Shown here piece after piece: positions 59,938-64,000 of a DNA stretch of 64,000 nt. Made by a program: the position numbers and the translations under genes. The first letter of the stretch is position 1, and each line of letters opens with the position of its first letter. This DNA is from SXTU01 sp964496695. GTDB lineage: Bacteria > Verrucomicrobiota > Verrucomicrobiia > Limisphaerales > SXTU01. The stretch is taken from positions 1-64,000 of the forward strand of contig CAZCBE010000002.1 in the NCBI GenBank assembly GCA_964496695.1, written 5' to 3'. The notes beneath the pieces were generated by a model that worked only from the letters and a program-made list of their open reading frames with translations, made no database searches and was not told the origin of the DNA.

Positions 59938-62376
59938 ATGCTGTCTGTCATGCCTTTCAAGTATTGGTCTGCTCTCGCCGTCACGCTGGCCGTGGCGCAA
60001 CCTGCGATTGCCGCCGCTGCGAAAGCAGATTTCTCCCACCAAATTGTTCCGATCCTGCGTGAGCATTGCGCCGAGTGCCACGCCGGAGACAAGAAGAAGG
60101 GCAGTTTCAGCATGAACGACCGTGCCTCGCTGCTGGCGGGCGGCGAGAGCGGCAAGGCGGTAATCCCCGGCAACGCGGCCAAGTCCCCGCTCATTGATGC
60201 GGTCACGACGAAGGACCCCGACAAGCAGATGCCACCCAAGGGCGCGCGCCTCGCGCCGGAAAAGGTGAAGCTGCTGCGCGAGTGGATTGATGCCGGGCTG
60301 CCCTGGGAGGAGGGCTTCGCTTTCAAGAAACCCGCCTACGAACCGCCGCTCAAGCCGCGCCGGCCCACGCTGCCGCCGGTGGTTGCGGGCCGGAGCAATC
60401 CCGTGGACCGCATCCTGGATGCCGATCTGGCCCGGCGTAAGGCCGCCACGCCGAAGCCTGTCGAAGACGCGACGTTTGCCCGCCGTGCTTACCTTGATCT
60501 CGTCGGGCTGCTGCCCGAACCGGTGGCGCTGGAAAAATTCCTGGCCGACAAGTCCGCTGACAAGCGCGCCAAGCTCGTGCGCGACCTGCTCGCCAATGAC
60601 ACGGCCTACGCGGAGCACTGGCTGACCTTTTGGAACGACCTGCTGCGGAACGACTACTCCGGCACCGGCTTCATCACCAGCGGGCGCAAGCAGATCACCA
60701 AGTGGCTCTACCGCGCGCTGGTCGAGAACAAGCCCTACGACCAGTTTGCGCGCGAGCTGATCGCCTACACGCCGGAGAGCGAGGGCTTCGCCGCCGGCAT
60801 CAAGTGGCGCGGCGATGTGAGTGCGGGCGCGACCACGGAGATTCAGTTCGCGCAGTCCGTGGGCCAGAGCTTCCTCGGCATCAACCTCAAGTGCGCTTCC
60901 TGCCACGACAGCTTCATTGACCGCTGGAAGCTGGAGGAGGCCTACGGCCTCGCGGCGATCTACGCGACCGGCAAGATGGAGATCCACCGGTGCGACAAGC
61001 CGGTGGGCAAGACCGCGCAGGCCGGCTGGCTTTTCCCGGAGCTGGGGCAGGTGGATGCGAAGGCGGCGCAGCCGGAGCGGCTCAGGCAGCTCGCCGCGCT
61101 CATGACGCATCCCGAGAACGGCCGTTTCACCCGCACCATGGTGAACCGTCTCTGGCACTGCCTCATGGGGCGCGGCATCGTGCATCCCACCGATGCAATG
61201 CAGACCGAGCCGTGGAATCACGACCTGCTCGACTACCTTGCTGCGCATCTGGCCGACAGCAAATTTGACCTGAAGAAGACGCTGGAACTCATCGCCACCT
61301 CCGCCGCCTACCAGTCGCACGCGCAGGTGCTCGACAAGGACGCGGACGAGCACGGCTACACCTACGCCGGCCCGCGCGCGAAGCGGCTGACCGCCGAGCA
61401 GTTCGTGGACGCCGTCTGGCAGATTACCGGCGCGGCGCCGACGCGCTTCGACGCGCAGGTGGTGCGGGGCCGGGCCGATCCCGAGGCGGTGAAGGCCATG
61501 CAGCTTACGGGCCACTGGATCTGGTCGCACGCCGACGCTGGCAACGCCAAGCCCGGCGAAGTGATGGTGACGCGGAGGCAGTTTGTGCTGAAGGCCCCGC
61601 CGGTGGCGGCCGGGGCGATCGCGGCGGCTGACAATTCGTTCAAGCTTTACGTGAACGGCGTGCTGACGACGACGAGCGAGAACTGGGAGAATCCCGAGGC
61701 CATCGCGCTGGAACCACGCGTGAAACCAGGGCGAAACGAAGTCGTCATTGTGGCGAAGAACGGCGGCACTGGGCCGAATCCCGCCGGGCTGTTCTTCGAG
61801 GCGCGGTTCAAGTTCGCCGATGGCTCCACGGAGACGGTCGCCACGGACGCCACCTGGAAGTGGACCCCGTCGCAACTGGACAACAAGGGGAAGTTCCCCG
61901 AGGAGCCGCGCGACTGGCAGCCGGTGGTGGAGGTGTCGAATTCGGCGCTGTGGAATGTCAAAATCGGCAAGCAGCTTGCCACCCAACTGGCGCAGGCGGT
62001 CAACACGCAGCTTCCCATGGTCCGCGCCTCCCTGCTCAAGAACGATTTTCTCATGCGCGCACTCGGCCGGCCGCACCGTGAGCAGATTGTCAGTGTCCGT
62101 CCGAACGAACTGAACACCTTGGAGGCGATTGACCTGAACAATGGCCAGGCCCTGGCCACGCGCTTGGAACAAGGTGCGACGCGCCTCCTCGCGAAGCCAT
62201 GGGCGGACAGCGAGGCGCTGGCCAAGTGGCTCTACCAGTTTGCGCTCGCCCGGGTGCCGACCAGCGCCGAGCTGGCGCTCGCCCGGGAAGTCCTCGGTGA
62301 GAAGCCGACCGGGCAGGGGGTGCAGGACCTGCTCTGGGCGGTGCTGATGCTGCCGGAGTTTCAGTTGGTGCGGTGA
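59938..62376 (+). CDS. DUF1549/DUF1553 cytochrome (PSCyt1-PSD1 type)
   Basis: An 812-residue secreted protein: signal peptide, an N-terminal cytochrome domain with HCAECHAGDKKKGSF (Cys44, Cys47, His48), DUF1549 (FARRAYLDLVGLLPEP ... LKCASCHDSFIDRW) and DUF1553 (RTMVNRLWHCLMGRGIVHP). An extra beta-sandwich is inserted near residues 540-650 (LYVNGVLTTTSENWEN, PGRNEVVIVAKNGG). The family pairs with DUF1501 proteins; here that partner at 63140 is present but a toxin-antitoxin module lies between. Another ATG in frame at 59950 would also start a good signal peptide. Confidence 0.92.
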   Translation: MLSVMPFKYWSALAVTLAVAQPAIAAAAKADFSHQIVPILREHCAECHAGDKKKGSFSMNDRASLLAGGESGKAVIPGNAAKSPLIDAVTTKDPDKQMPPKGARLAPEKVKLLREWIDAGLPWEEGFAFKKPAYEPPLKPRRPTLPPVVAGRSNPVDRILDADLARRKAATPKPVEDATFARRAYLDLVGLLPEPVALEKFLADKSADKRAKLVRDLLANDTAYAEHWLTFWNDLLRNDYSGTGFITSGRKQITKWLYRALVENKPYDQFARELIAYTPESEGFAAGIKWRGDVSAGATTEIQFAQSVGQSFLGINLKCASCHDSFIDRWKLEEAYGLAAIYATGKMEIHRCDKPVGKTAQAGWLFPELGQVDAKAAQPERLRQLAALMTHPENGRFTRTMVNRLWHCLMGRGIVHPTDAMQTEPWNHDLLDYLAAHLADSKFDLKKTLELIATSAAYQSHAQVLDKDADEHGYTYAGPRAKRLTAEQFVDAVWQITGAAPTRFDAQVVRGRADPEAVKAMQLTGHWIWSHADAGNAKPGEVMVTRRQFVLKAPPVAAGAIAAADNSFKLYVNGVLTTTSENWENPEAIALEPRVKPGRNEVVIVAKNGGTGPNPAGLFFEARFKFADGSTETVATDATWKWTPSQLDNKGKFPEEPRDWQPVVEVSNSALWNVKIGKQLATQLAQAVNTQLPMVRASLLKNDFLMRALGRPHREQIVSVRPNELNTLEAIDLNNGQALATRLEQGATRLLAKPWADSEALAKWLYQFALARVPTSAELALAREVLGEKPTGQGVQDLLWAVLMLPEFQLVR

Positions 62377-62423
62377 GGGCGGCGGACTTGTCAAACCACC
62401 CGGAATCAGCGATTTGTCAGACC

Positions 62424-62678
62424 ATGAGCACCGTGCAACAGGCAGTGAAGAAGGTGAAAGGCCTGTCGGACAGCCAGGCACAGGCGCTGCTGGACTGGCT
62501 GGCGGAACAGCCGCCCTCACCGCGTGCCGTCAAACGGAAGCGCGCGACTTCGCGCCGCAAGCCGAAGCGCAAGCAGACCATGAAGGAGTTGATGGCCTGG
62601 TATGATTCGATTCGTGGCACCACCAATTGGGAGCCGCCTCGGATGCCGGATGACCTCGTGCAGCGGGTGAAGTTGTGA
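62424..62678 (+). CDS. Putative antitoxin of the VapC pair
   Basis: An 84-residue basic protein: helical start (STVQQAVKKVKGLSDSQAQALLDWLAEQ) and a Lys/Arg-rich middle (RAVKRKRATSRRKPKRKQT), a likely dimerisation plus DNA- or toxin-binding layout. The stop overlaps the vapC start as GTGA, the usual coupling of antitoxin to toxin. No AbrB, RHH or Phd fold is evident. Confidence 0.8.
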   Translation: MSTVQQAVKKVKGLSDSQAQALLDWLAEQPPSPRAVKRKRATSRRKPKRKQTMKELMAWYDSIRGTTNWEPPRMPDDLVQRVKL

Positions 62679-63079
62679 ACTTCGTTCTGGACACCAACGC
62701 GGTCAGCGAGTTTCGGAAGCCTCGTCCTAACGCGGGCTTGATGCAATGGCAACAGATTCAGGATGCCGCTTGGTTGTTCGTCACCACTATCACGATGGGA
62801 GAAGTCTGGCAGGGTTTTCACTCGCTCCCGTCAGGACATCCTGACTACGCCAGCATCAAGGCGTTTGCCGACGATCTGCCGCGCCGGTATCGCGTCCTGA
62901 ATTTCGATGCCCGCGCCGCAGCGATGTGGGGCAGGATGACGGCAGAGGTGGCTAAGCCACTGCCTTTGCGCGATTCATTTATCGCCGCCATTGCCCGCTC
63001 GCGGGGTTTCACCGTCGTCACACGGGATATCGGTCCGTTTGAACGCGCGGGGTGCAAGGTGCTAAACCCTTGGAACTGA
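62675..63079 (+). CDS. vapC: VapC-type PIN-domain ribonuclease toxin
   Basis: A 134-residue PIN protein with all four acidic residues: Asp6 in FVLDTNAVSE, Glu43 in TMGEVWQG, Asp100 in LPLRDSFIAAIA and Asp118 in VVTRDIGPF. VapC toxins cut specific tRNAs or rRNA. It starts with GTG overlapping the antitoxin stop. It is placed between a DUF1549 cytochrome and its expected DUF1501 partner. Confidence 0.92.
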   Translation: MNFVLDTNAVSEFRKPRPNAGLMQWQQIQDAAWLFVTTITMGEVWQGFHSLPSGHPDYASIKAFADDLPRRYRVLNFDARAAAMWGRMTAEVAKPLPLRDSFIAAIARSRGFTVVTRDIGPFERAGCKVLNPWN

Positions 63080-63139
63080 AATCACTGAGCACGATAACCT
63101 TACTTCGCCGTCCAACTGCTGTAGACAAATCACTTTCCG

Positions 63140-64000
63140 ATGAACGCGCTACCACTCGACCCGCAGCACACCCGCCGTGACTTCCTCCAGAAGCTCGCTG
63201 CCGCCACGACCGCCACCATGGGCATGGCCGCGCCGCGCCTCCTGGCCAACGAGCAGGTGGTCCATCCCAAGGCCACGGCGGATTCGTGCATTCTGATCTG
63301 GATGGGCGGCGGCATGGCCGCCCCGGACACGTTTGACCCGAAGCGCTACCAGCCCTTCGAGAAGGGCGTGCCGGTGAAGAACATTCTCAGCACTTTCCCG
63401 GCGATTCCCACGGCGGTGGACGGCGTGAAGATCTGCCAGGGGCTGGAGCAGATTGCCTCGGTGATGGACCGCGCCACGCTGATCCGCAGCGCCACGCAGC
63501 CGGACCTTGGGCACATTCTGCACTCACGGCACCAGTATCACTGGCACACGGGCTACGTGCCGCCGCAGACCGTAGCCTGTCCTCACCTGGGCGCGTGGAT
63601 GGCCAAGGTGCTCGGTCCGCGCAACCCGGTGATGCCCGCCTTCATCAATGTTGGCCAGCGGCTTGAAGGCGTCGGCGAGCAGGAGGAGCTGAAGGCCTTC
63701 ACCACTGCCGGGTTCTTCGGCAACGAGTTTGGTCCGATGAATCTGCCCTATCCCGATGACGCCGCGCAGTCCGTGCGCCCGCCCAAGGGGATGGAACCGG
63801 GCCGGTTCGACAACCGCTACAGTCTCTATCGCAAGCTGGTGGACAAGAACCCGCACCGCGAGTTCATGAGCGACTTCCAGCAGGAGTCCATGCTGCGCTC
63901 GCTGGACAACGCGCACCGCCTGCTTAGCTCGAAGGAACGCGCGGCCTTCGATCTCTCGCTGGAACCGAAGGAGAGCTACGCCAAATACAACACGGGCCGC
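63140..64000 (+). CDS. DUF1501 protein, cut by window end
   Basis: At least 287 residues, open to the window edge. It begins MNALPLDPQHTRRDFLQKLA with a twin-arginine-type leader, then ADSCILIWMGGGMAAPDTFD and RSATQPDLGHILHSRHQYHW, typical of DUF1501. It is the natural partner of the DUF1549/DUF1553 cytochrome that ends at 62376. The rest of the gene lies beyond this window. Confidence 0.92.
   Translation, partial: MNALPLDPQHTRRDFLQKLAAATTATMGMAAPRLLANEQVVHPKATADSCILIWMGGGMAAPDTFDPKRYQPFEKGVPVKNILSTFPAIPTAVDGVKICQGLEQIASVMDRATLIRSATQPDLGHILHSRHQYHWHTGYVPPQTVACPHLGAWMAKVLGPRNPVMPAFINVGQRLEGVGEQEELKAFTTAGFFGNEFGPMNLPYPDDAAQSVRPPKGMEPGRFDNRYSLYRKLVDKNPHREFMSDFQQESMLRSLDNAHRLLSSKERAAFDLSLEPKESYAKYNTGR

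Overview
This 64 kb window is a high-GC chromosomal segment of a bacterium that is very probably a member of the Verrucomicrobiota (Planctomycetes-Verrucomicrobia-Chlamydiae superphylum, perhaps the Limisphaerales/Pedosphaerales side). The basis is family content: DUF1501, DUF1552, DUF1592 and DUF1549/DUF1553 proteins with CxxCH haem motifs, PVC-type propeller-HEAT-cytochrome fusions, DUF1080, single prepilin-like proteins with the FTLIELLVVIAIIAILA signal, ECF sigma/FecR pairs, and the MNKTLLLIICDFLLLNLLAL-type coiled-coil protein. No rRNA, tRNA, CRISPR array or prophage was seen.

Layout. 0-9.3 kb: a TIGR04222-like membrane protein, an arabinose-5-phosphate isomerase, an orphan HicB-like antitoxin, a PVC-type cytochrome, an EamA transporter and a VTC/DUF4956 pair. 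9.3-16.5 kb: a prepilin-like protein, a DUF1552 - small membrane protein - DUF1592 operon, a 7 x 102 bp palindromic array, and a DUF1501 protein. 16.5-19.4 kb: about 900 bp of stacked palindromic repeats followed by a low-GC OLD-like ATPase/TOPRIM gene that looks acquired. 19.4-30.7 kb: large secreted proteins (984 and 1237 aa), a HEAT protein, a tandem TerB protein between two direct repeats, and a phytanoyl-CoA dioxygenase-like enzyme. 30.7-36.8 kb: BtpA-like protein, RsuA, and a leftward operon of a class I aldolase, an LpxR-like outer-membrane protein and a RhaD/SDR fusion, which probably degrades deoxy sugars. 37-43.4 kb: a GspE/PilB-like ATPase, two tandemly duplicated membrane Ser/Thr kinases and an FHA-GAF protein, a likely signalling unit. 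43.5-51 kb: two redox enzymes, a thioredoxin-CxxCH-PDZ fusion and three membrane/coiled-coil proteins that may form an undescribed envelope module. 51-56.5 kb: a PQQ-type propeller gene whose 3' end is duplicated around a REP-associated transposase, a HemW-like radical SAM protein and a chorismate-lyase-like protein. 56.6-64 kb: an ECF sigma factor, FecR/LamG regulator, prepilin-like protein, DUF1549/DUF1553 cytochrome, VapBC-type module and DUF1501 protein cut by the window end.

The most unusual aspect is the intergenic DNA. At least five families of short elements with long terminal inverted repeats occur. One 160 bp element sits inside another element with an 11 bp flanking direct repeat. 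There is a 102 bp array and a 21 bp-phased array. Two gene 3' ends are present as orphan duplicates beside such repeats, which suggests that repeat-linked rearrangement has repeatedly edited the gene order here.
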